DNA of 64,000 bases from Syngnathus acus. Taxonomy: Eukaryota > Chordata > Actinopteri > Syngnathiformes > Syngnathidae. The stretch is from positions 1,061,501 to 1,125,500 of the forward strand of contig NC_051107.1 in NCBI RefSeq assembly GCF_901709675.1. Reading direction: 5' to 3'. Position 1 is the first letter of the stretch. Every line of letters starts with the position of its first letter. Positions 1-12,151 of this stretch are shown here, one piece after another. The notes under the pieces are model-generated. The model worked only from the letters and a program-made list of their open reading frames with translations. It ran no database searches and was not told where the DNA came from. Position numbers and translations under genes: made by a program.

Positions 1-1284
1 GCCGACAGTGCGCCTTATAGGCCAGTGCGCCTTATATATGGATCAACTGATGAATTTGTTGATCCATACTGGTTGTACACAGTGCTCTGCCAAAATGTTT
101 CAGTACGTTTTAGTACGACTAATAAATTACAAGGTCGCATCGCTTCCCAGCATTACGGCAACTGTAGTCAGGGGGCGTCACCGAATAGCTGTTGTACCCG
201 CGAGGCTATTTCCTGTCAAAATAGGCTGCTCTGTTAATGTTTCGAGTAAATCTACGGATCGATATGGAAGGGAAACATAGGTAAGTAGTACCAATGCGTT
301 AGATCGAACTTTAGTCAGTTCCGATCATTTTATAGGAGATCGTTTGAGAAACGCGATTGTTTACACTTTGCTGAGGCTCATGGGAGATTGCGAGGTGAGG
401 CTCGTGAGACTTTGCGGATGGCTAATGCTATTTCGATAGCTGCTATACGTACCAGGCTATTTCATGTCAAAATAGGCTGCTCTGTTAATGTTTCGAGTAA
501 ATCTACGTATCGATATGGAAGGGAAACATAGGTAAGTAGTACCAATGCGTTGGATCGAACTTTAGTCAGTTCCGATCATTTTATAGGAGATCGTTTGAGA
601 AACGCGATTGTTTACACTTTGCTGAGGCTCATGGGAGATTGCGAGGTGAGGCTCGTGAGACTTTGCGGATGGCTAATGCTATTGCGATAGCTGCTATACG
701 TACCAGGCTATTTCATGTCAAAATAGGCTGCTCTGTTAATGTTTCGAGTAAATCTACGGATCGATATGGAAGGGAAACATAGGTAAGTAGTACCAATGCG
801 TTAGATCGAACTTTAGTCAGTTCCGATCATTTTATAGGAGATCGTTTGAGAAACGCGATTGTTTACACTTCGCTGAGGCTCGTGAGACTTTGCGGATGGC
901 TAATGCTATTGCGATAGCTGCTATACGTACCAGGCTATTTCATGTCAAAATAGGCTGCTCTGTTAATGTTTCGAGTAAATCTACGGATCGATATGGAAGG
1001 GAAACATAGGTAAGTAGTACCAATGCGTTAGATCGAACTTTAGTCAGTTCTGATCATTTTATAGGAGATCGTTTGAGAAACGCGATTGTTTACAGAGGGC
1101 TCGTTGGTTATTGGCTAGTGGATGCATACCGCAACCCTAGTCAACCTCAGTTTGATGCAGTATAGCTTCTATTTTATGCGCCTTATAAGCCGGTGCGCCC
1201 TATATATGGACAAAGTTTTAAAATGGGCCGTTCATTGAAGGTGCGCCTTATAACCCGGTGCGCCTTTTAGGGCGGAAAATACGG
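1..1284. mobile_element. TA-flanked TIR DNA transposon, left end cut off by the window
   Basis: The right terminus reads GGCGGAAAATACGG and is followed by TA (1285-1286). The subterminal region (1170-1275) carries repeated GTGCGCCTTATA motifs. The first 40 bases of the window show the same motif and correspond to the inside of the left end, so roughly 50-60 bp are missing to the left of position 1. The interior contains four tandem units of about 250 bp. This matches a widespread fish family ending in CCGTATTTTCCGC-like inverted repeats. It encodes no transposase; small frames such as 8-280 plus are not convincing. Confidence 0.75.
184..1094. repeat. Tandem repeat, about 3.6 units of 251/227 bp
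   Basis: The phrase TGTCAAAATAGGCTGCTCTG recurs at 214, 465, 716 and 943, giving periods of 251, 251 and 227 bp. The third unit lacks 24 bp found in the others (around 870). Units are nearly identical, so the array is young. It is internal to the transposon ending at 1284. The regular GTAAGT inside each unit is repeat-borne and not taken as a splice site. Confidence 0.93.
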
Positions 1285-1286
1285 TA

Positions 1287-1502
1287 ATTCGGTTAGCTAG
1301 CCAGAATTAGCTTCTATTAGACATTGCCTTATGAGGACTCGCTCACCATAATCTCAATATTCCCCTGATTGTCAGTCATGTGGCAATCTAAATGTAAGAG
1401 GCTTGAAAGAGACTCTTCACCTCATGCTAAAGATGATTAGCATGACGTTAGAGGCGATGGCTATTTTGCTAAATGATCTGGTATTGCCCACGTAGATCTA
1501 CA
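1287..1502. other. Unique spacer between transposons
   Basis: I see no gene or repeat here. It separates the tandem-repeat transposon from the hAT element. Confidence 0.6.
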
Positions 1503-1510
1503 GCGTAGAT

Positions 1511-2340
1511 CACAGGTGTCAAACACAAGGCCCGGGGGCCAGATACGACCCGCCACATCATTTTATGTGGCCCGCGAAGACAAATTGTTCATCAAATCCG
1601 TGTGTCATTACTAGAATTGCAAATTGTCTTCACTTTTAAAAATATCTTTTTTTTTAAAATATTTGACCAGTTTTTACTCGTTTGATTTGAAAACGAGTTA
1701 TTTGTCAGTTTGTTTTGTAGCTTATATTGTATATACCGTTTTTTTCCATGTATAATGCGCCCCCATGTATAATACGCACCCTAAAAATGGCATGTTGATG
1801 CTGGAAAAAAGCCTGTACCCATGTATAATACGCACCCAAATTTTGACTCTTACTTAAGTCCGTAAACGTAAAATTATTTCAGAAAAAAGATCATCTTTGG
1901 GAACAACCGGATGTTATTCTGCCGGTCAGTATCACTGCGCATGCGCTAGCAAACTCAATAGCGAAGAAATGTTTCGGATTTGTGTAGGGTACATTGTGAC
2001 AGCAAACGAGCAGGTGATCGAGCAAGCGTCTGATACGAGAGCATTGTGTTCATATGGAGCGTGTTTGAAGTGAACAGCAGAGAAGAAAGCGCATCTGTAA
2101 TGGCGGCCTCCGTATGATATCCGGATTAAAAAAAAAAAAAAAAAAAAAAGATTGTACCCATGTATAATGCGCACCCCAGATTTTAGGACAATAAATCAGT
2201 TAAATTTTGCGCATTATACATGGAAAAAAACGGTAATATGAGGAGCTCATACATTTATTTGGGTTTACAGTCATAATGGCCCTCCGAAAGAAACTATGAC
2301 TACAATGCGGCCCGTGAAAAAAATGAATTTGACACCCCTG
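1511..2340. mobile_element. hAT-type non-autonomous DNA transposon with 8-bp target duplication
   Basis: The ends are CACAGGTGTCAAAC (left) and the reverse complement of CAGGGGTGTCAAA (right). Exact 8-bp duplications GCGTAGAT flank them at 1503-1510 and 2341-2348. The 8-bp duplication and CAGGG-like termini define the hAT superfamily. Internal sequence near both ends (CGGCCCGTGAA, GTGGCCCGCGAA) is also inverted. No transposase is present. It is interrupted by a second transposon at 1736-2233. Confidence 0.88.
1736..2233. mobile_element. TA-flanked TIR element nested in the hAT element
   Basis: Perfect 25-bp terminal inverted repeats begin CCGTTTTTTTCCATGTATAA and are flanked by TA on both sides (1734-1735, 2234-2235). 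Subterminal copies of CATGTATAATACGCACCC occur at about 1763, 1819 and, as a variant, 2158. An A-tract of 20 bases lies at 2129-2148. About 498 bp long with no coding frame, it is a MITE-like member of the same broad group as the elements ending at 1284 and 19438. Confidence 0.85.
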
Positions 2341-2348
2341 GCGTAGAT

Positions 2349-2783
2349 AGTCTGATCTTCGTTACAAATCAGTCAGTGGCTCTCTAAAAACCAGTTTGTC
2401 ATATTTCGAAAGGAACCTTGTGCTTGTGGACCTTCATTTCTCATCATTGTTCACGATTGATATGTTGGAGAGAGTCCATCCTGATTGGTCATAATTACGT
2501 TGAAGAAATGCACGTGGCTGGTACACCCTTCCAAAAGCATCCATTTATTTTCTCCTACATATTCCATTCTGAATTTGAGGGAGAGGTTGGGAAAATCCAG
2601 GCCTGGTCAATGCTTTTTATAGTCCGCCTCTGGTGGCAGTTCCGTTTCTCCCCCAGCAGGTAGCGTTCCCACAGCACAGGCTAGCCATTTGGAGACTGCT
2701 CACTCGCGTAAACCTGATTCTAGCGGGCCAGAGGTGCTCCCTGGGGAAAGAGGATCAAGTGGACTTAGCAGATTTAGCCTGAA
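2349..2783. other. Non-coding interval upstream of the candidate small gene
   Basis: No recognised repeat is visible. If the plus-strand gene model at 2784-7297 is real, this would hold its promoter or 5' UTR. No TATA box or CpG island is evident. Confidence 0.5.
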
Positions 2784-2880
2784 ATGGAGTCGGAATCTGA
2801 AATAGATGTCCGTGACCTTCACCTTGATGATTCCAGCCAGTTGAGGGTGATGGGCATAATTGAGGCCAGTGGGCAGGAAG
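2784..2880 (+). CDS. Candidate first coding exon of an unrecognised small gene
   Basis: An ATG at 2784, with an in-frame TAG just upstream, opens a frame reading MESESEIDVRDLHLDDSSQL then RVMGIIEASGQE. It ends at a consensus donor GTGAGT in phase 1. The next segment with good splice signals (4450-4534) begins with the two bases needed to complete the codon (giving D) and remains open. The predicted peptide is acidic and hydrophilic with no signal peptide or membrane segment. I do not recognise the family. Evidence is the donor, frame continuity and protein-like composition only. Confidence 0.27.
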
Positions 2881-4449
2881 GTGAGTGAGACCTCATCGTT
2901 AAGCTAGTGACACACTGTAATAACTACATATCGCTACCGTCATCCCTCTCCTGCTTCGACTGACACAATGTCAGTGTCCGCTTTTCCGAGTCTGTTAAGC
3001 ACCTGGATACACGTCGATTATAGCTGACATGTTGCAATTAGCTGCATTCGCTGCCGCTGATGGAGAAGGCCGTTTGACGGTAACTACCCGTTAACCTGAT
3101 CACACAAACAATTGATCCGTGTTCACAAACATTACCGGCCACTCCGTAACTGTTCTGCATGATGGGTTTCCTGCCTCCTGGCATTCCCATTTTTATCTCC
3201 CTTCCAGACTGCCTCATCAATCCATCTCCGACCTTCCTCCTTTCCATCCTCTACTCTGTCACTTTCCTTTTTTAAATCCAAGTGTCGATGGAATGGAAAA
3301 GCCCTTGATAACTACAGGGAAGTTCGTTTGTGTACTTTTGTGAGAAGGGATGAGAGAGGATTATTTACCTTCTTCCTTTTTACTTTCGATTGCTTCATTA
3401 TAAAACTTCTCTGATTTTACGGATGAATGACAAAAGCCTTGAAAAGTGGACTTAATAGCCTTATTCCTCGGACTCCAAATGACTGAGATTCTTATCAATG
3501 TGGCTTAGTCAGCTCAGCCGTTTTACAACAAAAATGCGTAAGCCAGTAAAAGTCAAATATCATTTGTATGAAAATGGTTCTGGTGCAGGAGGTCATTGGA
3601 AAATGTCGGGATGAATCACTTGTTAAGCAAATAAATCTTTTTGTTCAGATGGATACGCTTGAGCTATTGTTACAGTCTCTCTGTGCGATCATATTTTTTG
3701 TGTGAGGCTTTTACACAAATGGTGTCACCGCGTTGCGTTTTCCAGCTGCATATTTCATGCCCCCTGTTTGCTGAGCTCTTTAATTCTTATCCTTGCCGTA
3801 TCTATTGCTTCTGTGATAAGGATCCAATCTTCCCCACAGGGATCATTAGTGTTTAATCTAATCTCATCAAATACCGCAGTTTAGAAACAAGGTATTTAGT
3901 CCTAAACGCCTGCAGGCTCATCAAATGTTTTCCAATTGTAATAGGCAACGTGAATAAATACCATAAGAGCAGCGTGTTTAACGCTTTTGCCAATCGAGGA
4001 TGGCAAACATTGTTTTCCGTTGTCACCATAAATTCCGATCCCGCTGCTGCCGTCCTAGATTCTCTGGTTTTCACGTAAAGTAAAAGTCATTCTACCACCC
4101 AGAAGCAGAATGGGAGAAAGGTTGAGATGGAGATAACTGGTGGATAAAGACTGGCTGAAAGTGATGCAGGACATACACAAAGGGAGACTGATAGAAACAT
4201 ATATAGTGGGTATAGGGAGGCAAAGATAAGACGGGGAGATTGATGCTGAGCGTGAAGAAAGCGGTAAGGAACAAAGCCGGGCGCGAGGAGGAGGCAATCA
4301 AAAAAGAAGGGTGCGGGACCGTGGTCGGTTCAGAAACACGAGGGGGGGCAGCGGTGGGGAGTTAGCGGGTGATTTATAGGTAGGTGGTCGGCCGCTCGAA
4401 GTCAAGAAGCTTTATTCATTTCTTTCCTAATCTGGCTCGCGTCAACCAG

Positions 4450-4534
4450 ACTCGCTTAAGGTGATGGGCATCGAGGTGGGACTGCGTGACCGCCAGCTCA
4501 AAGGTGATGAGGCCAACATGCACCAGCTAGCTTG
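4450..4534 (+). CDS. Candidate second exon of the unrecognised small gene
   Basis: An 85-bp segment lies between a plausible acceptor (pyrimidine-rich TTCATTTCTTTCCTAATC, then GTCAACCAG) and a strong donor GTAAGG. Only one frame is open, SLKVMGIEVGLRDRQLKGDE followed by ANMHQLA, and it is the frame demanded by the 2784-2880 exon. It ends in phase 2. The phrase L-(K/R)-VMGI occurs in both exons, with about 15 nearly identical bases, so they may derive from one duplicated exon. The product is unknown. Confidence 0.27.
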
Positions 4535-7248
4535 GTAAGGTTACGATGTTCTATGTGACTTTTTTTTAAAGCTCAATCATTCCCCTTGTTCCCGCTCTGG
4601 TTTCTCTTATATAAAGTATTTTGCCAGTTGCTAAGCTACAATAGTGTGTCCCCTGACACAAATCATCTGATTCCCTACTGAGCTCTGAAAAAAGCCAAGA
4701 AAACACCTTCTACCTCAATATCGAAGATACTTATCATGCAGTGAGGGAGGCCTATTGTTTCGTGTCACTCTCCTTCCACTGTATGAAATTCACTCTCCGA
4801 ATGAGGCAAATTTGTTACATGGTAGAAATACTACATCTGACATATGATTGCCTGTCGTTCTCTTTCCCCCTGAGATAAAGATGTGGGACAAAACTTGAAA
4901 TCCTGCTCTGGAATCAAATAAGCTTACCACACTGGGGTTGCTCCAACTAATTTCCAAAATGTCTTCTGACGGGTTGAACTAGCTCGTGGTCATGGCTGCT
5001 AACGTATATATTTTCTTGTGCGTTACCCTTAAAGTGTATCCAAACCAATTTGTGTCAAACTTTAGCATCTGCGTGGTTTGACTTTCCCAAAGATATCTGG
5101 CGAGTCAACAAATAAACAATACTTTGAACTTTGACTTGAAGGTTCAATGTCGAGGCAGCCAACCCTGAAGCTCAGCACAAACATTCTTTTGAGTACTACA
5201 GCATTTTATTTGGATTGCTGGTTCCAAGATACACATTTTCATTCCAAGTGATTACTCATCAAAATTAATTAAGCACAATCTAGCAATTTCCTTGTTATTG
5301 GAATAGCCTTTGAAATACAGTCATGACTCGTGAGTTTTGGCTTTACAGCTAATTCTCGCCGTGGCTTTTGGATGAGCCAAAACAATACCGCAATGTGAGC
5401 CTTTTATTATGTTATTGTTCTAGTGCAGCTCATTATGCACTACATTTTAGGCCTTTATTGTCGCTGTGTAACACAATTAATGAGCGGAAATTGCTTTAAC
5501 ACATGACCTATGGTGGCACCGGGACGGAACATATATGTATCGTCATATCTTAACCTTAAAATGAATTCTTGCAGTCCTTTTTAAGAGTAAGCTGTTTATA
5601 ATATTATGTCTAATGTATGTTCTTGTTCTTATTCTTCAGATATGGTCATTGTTCCGGCGGAATGTTTTCCCACCTACTTTGTCAGCATTCGCCGGCGTGC
5701 TTTTTATCATTTCCAAATTGCGTCTCGAGTATCTTGTGCCGTCGAGAAGCTCGGTAATGAGCATGGATTCTTTTCCTAGGCGGCGGCGGCGATGGCGGTG
5801 GTAATGAATCTGAGTTGTATTTGTGTTAACAATGGATTTGAGGACGGGGGAACAAAGAAGAAGCAAACAGCAACTTTAGTTTTTGCACTCATTATTATTT
5901 TGGGGGGTGGGGGGGAGTGTATGGGTATGACCTTATTAAGCACATCAATTGGGATGACAACAATCGCCGCACACACACACACGTCTTGCTTCCCGCAAAA
6001 TGGGAGCCGCGGAGCAACCGGTGCATTTCCTGCATGTCAAGCACTAAATGTCATCTCAGCTTGAGGAGGTAAGCGCCCTAAATGGCATCGTGGCATCATT
6101 TACATCCTCTGCAAGAAATGCGCATGCTTATTTTTAGCCGCCCGCATTTGGATGCTTGGTGTGTTTACTGTTAGCGGCAGCTCTTCTTTTTCTGGGTCAC
6201 AGATGAAATATGATGCTTTTCAATTAAAACTTAGCCCTTTTAATAGTGATTCAGCAAATTGGAAGAGAGAAGTGCCAGGCATCGAGGCAAAAGCAATGCC
6301 AAAAGAATTAAAGTAATTAATGTGTCAAATTTGACCTTGATCAGCAATTTCTGTTTGACCATCGGTGATTGGCTGCGAGTAATCACACGGGTCGGCATCA
6401 GTTGGAACAAACCTCGAGTCAATTTTAATACCACCAAGGCACCACTAGTTCCGCCCATTTCAATATTTCTGGTCACCAACAGGGGTGTGGATTTCTTCCT
6501 GCTCCCATATCACACAAAGTTTTGACCATCACTCCAAAGAACCCAGTACCACCCCAGCACTTTATAAGCCCCGCCCCCAATCATAACAACCCCAATCAGA
6601 AATGTGCCATTTTGGTATACCAAAGTAACTGGCCCTATTCACCCTTATTTTTAAATGCACGCTTCAGAAATATCACCACCACAAGGATTGCCATGGTTAC
6701 GAGCTGCAATGATGCATTCGTGTCATATTTTGAGAAATATTATTGTCAACGTGGGGACCCCAGAAGTGGAGGGGTAGGGGGGGGGGGCTCCCAGCCCATT
6801 CCATTAGTTTCCTCGGCACCAGCGCAAACATGACGCACCTCCTCCTGCAGTGCACCCACATGCTATAACGTAGCCGCCATGGCTATCGCTCGTCTCATCG
6901 CTTACACTCTGCTCCCATTCAATCAGGAGCCCGTCACCGCCTCCGAGGGGGCTGCAGATAAAATTCTCATTATCTTAGCGCACAGAATTAAAGGGACGCT
7001 GGCAGAAAGGGTGGGCGCAAGCATGCGCTTGCAAGGGGAGCTCATGAAGATGTTCCAAACTGTTACCGTGGGAACAGTTTCCAACTCTCTCAAGGACAGT
7101 GTGCTTCAAATATATCCAGCAGTGGGCAATAGCTCTTGTGTTTGCTTATTACCTCACCAGGTGGAAAAAAAAAACCTGAGCCTATCTTTCAGCCGTGAGC
7201 ACACAGAGACTGTAGAACTTTAAAATGAATTCCTCATTTATTTTTCAG

Positions 7249-7297
7249 TCAGCCTACACTGGATCCTAATGGAGGCAATAACCCAGCAATGGATTAA
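7249..7297 (+). CDS. Candidate terminal exon of the unrecognised small gene
   Basis: A strong acceptor (CTCATTTATTTTTCAG) precedes a frame that completes the split codon of the previous exon (TG+T = C). It then reads QPTLDPNGGNNPAMD and stops at TAA (7295-7297). Three exons agreeing in phase would give a 77-residue protein. Phase agreement at two junctions has roughly a one-in-nine chance of occurring at random, so this is suggestive only. No poly(A) signal was confidently located downstream. Confidence 0.22.
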
Positions 7298-10200
7298 CGT
7301 TTATAATCTGCATCATCGCCACCTAGTGGACTGGAATGGATAACATGTCCCTGGGATATTTTTAAGCCTTGGCGGAGGTCTACTGCCATTGTTCAATATA
7401 CATTTGTCATCTGCGCGATCTCTAAATAGTAGTGTGCATGAAAAGAGACAGAAAGATCTGTTAGTGTTGGGAACGTCACCAGGGGAAATTTCTTCAGTGC
7501 ATGAAGAGCCCATTGTTTATTCATGCCTCCTAAATTGAAGCGTGTGCATCCTTGAATTCTCCCGCCTCTTGTGTCTAACCAACGGTGAAGGAAGTTCCTC
7601 TAGGCCTCCTGCAGTTACTAGCATCAAATAGCTACCATAATGAATCAATTGGATCAGAAGTGACCTCAAACCCTGTCTTTCGTCTCTTTGCGGTGGATTG
7701 ACACATCCCTGGATGTGGCTTTTTTTGACCACGCCTTTTTTTCCTCTCACAATGTGCTATTGACCGCTTCCATTTACGCGCCTATCGATGCCTCACCTTT
7801 TTCCATCTGGCGTCACTTCTTATTTGTTAATATGCGCCACACCGATCCCTCCATTCCACGCTGTTTTTTTTTTCCCACTTGAGTGTTCAATCAATGGCTG
7901 ACTGCTGCGGGCCGGTGGCGGCGCCTTCAGGAGGTGTTAGGCGATGAAAATGTTTATCGGAATACCATAATACGATTAGGCTTTGCAAACCTGGCCGGAA
8001 TTAAAACGACATGCTTATGACGGACACCGGCTCTGCCCTGTGGTGAGAAAGAATCTAATAAATCAGCGTAATTTAAAAGCATTGGCTCTCTCCCGCCGGG
8101 ATGCCGAGGACTCTAAAATATTTGTGGCACAACCGCAAGGACAAACGCTTTCTTTGGCACACGATGCTCAAGCCCTCCTCCTGCGCCTCTATTCATTAAA
8201 ACACAAGTAGGTCACCTACAAAATGGCCGCCCCTTGGCCACCCTCGCCGTCCCCTATTCCTGTCAGCATATGTTCCTCTCGGGCCTCCGCCAACAAGAGG
8301 CTCGGTGATATTACACTCCGGCGAGGCACCCTGAAGACAGGCAGCCGGCCGGGAGATTTATTGCCGCTGTCTTTGAGGCTGCTTTTGCTCGCAGTCCATT
8401 TTCTGGTGGGAACCCGTTTTAATTACCCTAATCAGATCCTGGAAAGAGTAGAGGGACAGCATCACTAAAGATACATAATGACAGCAAAAAAAGGAAAAAC
8501 AAGACTCCGGGGAATCTCGGCTTGTTTAGTCCGTGCCCACAATTTGTCCAATTTGTTTTGTTTTGTTGTGGGGTGACTCAGTCAGCGTGTCACTGTATGC
8601 ATGCATGTGTGTGTGTGTTTGTGATATCCTGAAGCATTAACCCGATTGGAGGTTCCAATTGGGCCAAACATGGCACATTTTTGTTGTTGTTTTGTCTGTC
8701 CTCATTTTTGGAGCTCCTTGCTTATTCTTTATCATGTCATACATTCATCAATATGAATTAGTAGCCTGTAGTTGCACTATCCAGTGTTCAGGCTAAACTT
8801 TAGCTGAGGGTTTAGTAAACTTTTTCAACATGGGGTTCTGTTTTAGCTTCGCCCCCAAAAAGCAGGACAACTGAAAAGATGAAAAGCAGTTTGACGATTC
8901 AGTACTTCAGCCTTGCCATGTTTTCATCAATTGAAAGAGATCTTTAAATTCGCTGTACAGGATTTGTACAATTTTGGCATTTGTGTGGTTGTCCTAGGAA
9001 TGTAGCTGGTTATCGTAGCATACAGATAACAATAGTTATATAAATACGTGCAAGTCACACGCTTCATCTGCGCAATGTTAATAGAAAGTATAGTAGTATT
9101 TCTATGCATAGATGCCATGAGAGTTAACCTAAATCTTTCTCCCGTAAAAGAAAAACTTGCTCACGCGCCCGCGCATAATCCCTGCACCCCCGCGTGCATA
9201 TGCTGAACATTAACGCAGAGATTTAGCGTAGCCCCTGCCGGGCCGCCGTCAAGTTCCTCGCCGACCCACAAACATGTATATGGATAAGATGGCGTTGCGG
9301 CTCATTTGCATAAAGGATGATAGCAGCGGTGTAGCGCTAGCGTGATTTGTGATGCGTGCGTGCTTTGGTTTGTACCACACGCCATAGCGCTCATTCTCGA
9401 CTTGCTGCCTCTAATTATGGTGCAAAACGTGAAGATTGTAGCTCAGTTATCTGGCTCTAAAAGCAGTATTATTAGCCGCTCTGAAACGGCCATGTTTCTT
9501 GACAACACACTCGTTGGCCTCCATACAATACATCTTTTTTCTGATAATCTTCCCCACTCATGTAGCTACACATGGCAACCAAAATATTAGGAACCACCCT
9601 CAGTATGATACATGACAGGGAAGCTTTACCGTCACTCGTCTTTAGAGACTGAGAGGCTGAAGTGCGTGTGTGTGCGTGTGCGCGTATGCGTTACACAGTG
9701 GCAGGGTTTGATTTCTACTTTGGCTGTATTGATTTTGTCAGTGTTCCAAGGGCACATCTCACCTCAGTAGCTCAGCAAAGGAAAACCCTGTCTTGTACCC
9801 TCCTCCCCTTTTCTGGCAACCAGAATTTCTGTCATCATACACGCTTAGCAGAATGTTCATGTAGCACTTAATATGTTCCTTGTTGGTGTAAGTCAAACCT
9901 CTCGTGAAATATTAAATTATGGCTTCTGTATTGTCTTAATAGATCTCAATCCTTTTTTTGACATGGAAGCAAACCTGACGGACAGCGTTTGAAACAAATG
10001 AGAACATTGTAAACGATTAAAAAATATACCTTACCATTAACCTTACCATTAAGTATTGGTAATAAGTGGAAGCTCTGCGTTAGTTTCTCTTCAATTTTCT
10101 TGGTCCTAAGCTCGACTGCTTCTGTCTCATCATTACTCTCCAAATTAGGTTTGTCATTCATTTTTGCGAGTTTGTGGGCTTCCTTTCTTGCTACAAGTGG

Positions 10201-10680
10201 TTTGACTTGTGTACATAGGTGAATGGACCTGAACTGTAAAATCAAACTTCTTTCAGTCTGTTCGATTCAATATTTTTTGATCAGTTGTTTGTACGCTGCT
10301 GATTTAATTGACGATATGACTAGCTCTTGTTCTCATGTGTTTCTATGAACAGCTATACCAGGAAGCACACTCAACCTTGTGATTCCCAAGGCAACAGATG
10401 AACTCTGAGGACAACAAATGTAATGAAAATGTGTGCCATTGTCCTCGCTCTATCTCCCCTCACTTGGTCTGTTTCGCCACTATCGTGTGTAGGGGGTCTA
10501 CTAGGACAACTGGCTTGCTGTCACGCCACTTTGCCTTCGATGTGGTTCACATGTTGATAGAATGTCCTCATTGCGGCGCGTTTTTTTTGGCATTTATTTC
10601 TCACAATGCTCATCGTCTTTATCTCGACGATCTTCATTGTTTTGTTTTTTAAACACGACCTTTTTCTACTCTTGACTAGG
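7298..10680. other. Gene-empty interval
   Basis: No supported exon is visible. A short GT run lies at 607-618 of the 8-kb block (8607-8618). The frame at 8223-8468 plus (rich in P, S, R and L) and that at 9342-9590 plus match nothing I know. Confidence 0.6.
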
Positions 10681-10945
10681 GCTGTCAATATAAAAAAAAA
10701 TTCTAATTCATCATTCTGTCAATTTACTCTATCAATTAATCGAATAATTGGACGCAATTTTAGTTTGCATGCCAGTGTATTACAAAATCAATTTTCTCTC
10801 TTTGACTCTATTTGGTATCAATTCGTGATGAAAAGAACGAAATGATGCGTAAATAACTAAGACACACAAGATGGATGAATGTACTCAACAAACATGTTGA
10901 AACTGATTCAGTGATTGGTGCGGTTATAGTTTTCTGTAGGAGATC
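10681..10945. repeat. Diverged AT-rich dispersed repeat (copy 1)
   Basis: It begins GGGCTGTCAATAT and contains ATCAATTAATCGAATAAT. The block 10880-10940 matches 24732-24790 over about 58 bases with a handful of differences (GTACTCA.CAAACAT.TTGAAA and onward). AGGGCTGTCAA plus ATTAATCGA-rich interiors are typical of old non-autonomous hAT-like repeats in fish. Family unknown. Confidence 0.6.
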
Positions 10946-11898
10946 CAAATTCCAGGTCTTTGTGTGTTTCCTCCTGGTAAAATCCCATAGATAAGAAAAA
11001 TGTCAAATTGACTATTAGAGCACAAATGTCAAAGGATGTTTCAATTTTGTCCAAAATGACGATTTAGGGCTGTTTACGTGGGCAGTTCACCTTTCTACAG
11101 GAATACACCAAACACCATTTTATGTCTGTTTGCTTCCCAGCTCCATCCTGCTTCCTATCGTTGGAGCTAATTGGACACCTGGGAAGACGCACCGTCGCGC
11201 GGTAGAATGAGAAATGCGAATTGAGCGAGACCGAGCAGCGACAGGTCATTCGGTAAAGATGATGTTGGTATAATTGCCCATTTGAGGCTGATGTGAGCCG
11301 GAATAGGCGGACACTTCACTTAGTACACCTGTATTTTGGTTAACATCACAAATAGTGAAGTTTACAACCACCAGGAGACCACCACAATAAACATACTGTA
11401 TTGTATATTTGCTCTTTTATAGCACGTGATTAGCATAGCAAAAGTATCGCTTTCTAAATAAATATCCACACGGCCAAGCTGGAATTTACCCAAGATCAAT
11501 AGTACTCCATGGCCGTGCGCTTCGGATACCTTTTGACCTTTTACGTCTGTTTAAACTTTGCAGTGGATTCTTGCATGAGGTGCACTGCGACTCGCCAATT
11601 CACTCTGGAGACACGCTCTTCATCTGTCGGCCCACTCCATAATTTATAGCGCTTGTCACGGCGACGGGCGTCCGACGTGAGGTCCGCGGAGGATCGATAG
11701 CCGGCGACTGAAGTCGGGCCAGAGCGCCACTGCTCAAGTCCCGTGGGAAATAGAAGAGGCAAATAAAGTTTGTCAGGGTGCTTTAATCAAAATGTCATCG
11801 CTGCTCTATCCGCAGTAAAAATCTTAAAATTACGAGTATATGTGTCACTCACCAACCTTTGGGTACATTTCAAGACAAATCAAGATATTTGGAAGTGT

Positions 11899-12068
11899 AC
11901 TTATTTATTTATGTATGTATGTTATGTATTTATTATTTGTATTTGTTTATTGAATAAATACATTTATTATATTTATTTATTATTTGCATTTATTTATTAA
12001 ATAAATACATTTATTTATATATTTATTTATTTAGTGAATGAATGAATAAATAATTATAATAATTTAAT
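11899..12068. repeat. TTTA/TATT-rich low-complexity tract
   Basis: About 170 bp made almost only of ATTT, TTTA and related tetramers with scattered GTAT units. The frame at 11770-12000 plus is an artefact of it. Confidence 0.9.
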
Positions 12069-12072
12069 TATC

Positions 12073-12136
12073 AAAAGTCAAAGTCTGCTTTATTGTCAAT
12101 TTCTTCACATGCCAAGACACACAAAGAAATCGAAAT
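12073..12136 (-). mobile_element. 3' tail of a truncated LINE (L2-like)
   Basis: The minus strand reads AATTTCGATTTCTTTGTGTG and then GACAATAAAGCAGACTTTGACTTT, with a short-repeat tail instead of poly(A). Only the terminal 64 bp remain, as is common for 5'-truncated insertions. The SINE at 12152 sits next to it. Confidence 0.65.
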
Positions 12137-12151
12137 TATATTATAATAATT

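Noticed and set aside
184-1094. Regular repeats as a possible CRISPR array
   Set aside because: Units are about 250 bp, directly adjacent and lack unique spacers; the genome is vertebrate.
5641-5752. Strong acceptor (TTCTTATTCTTCAG) considered as the next exon after 4450-4534
   Set aside because: Joining it creates an immediate TGA in the required phase; it may still belong to another transcript.
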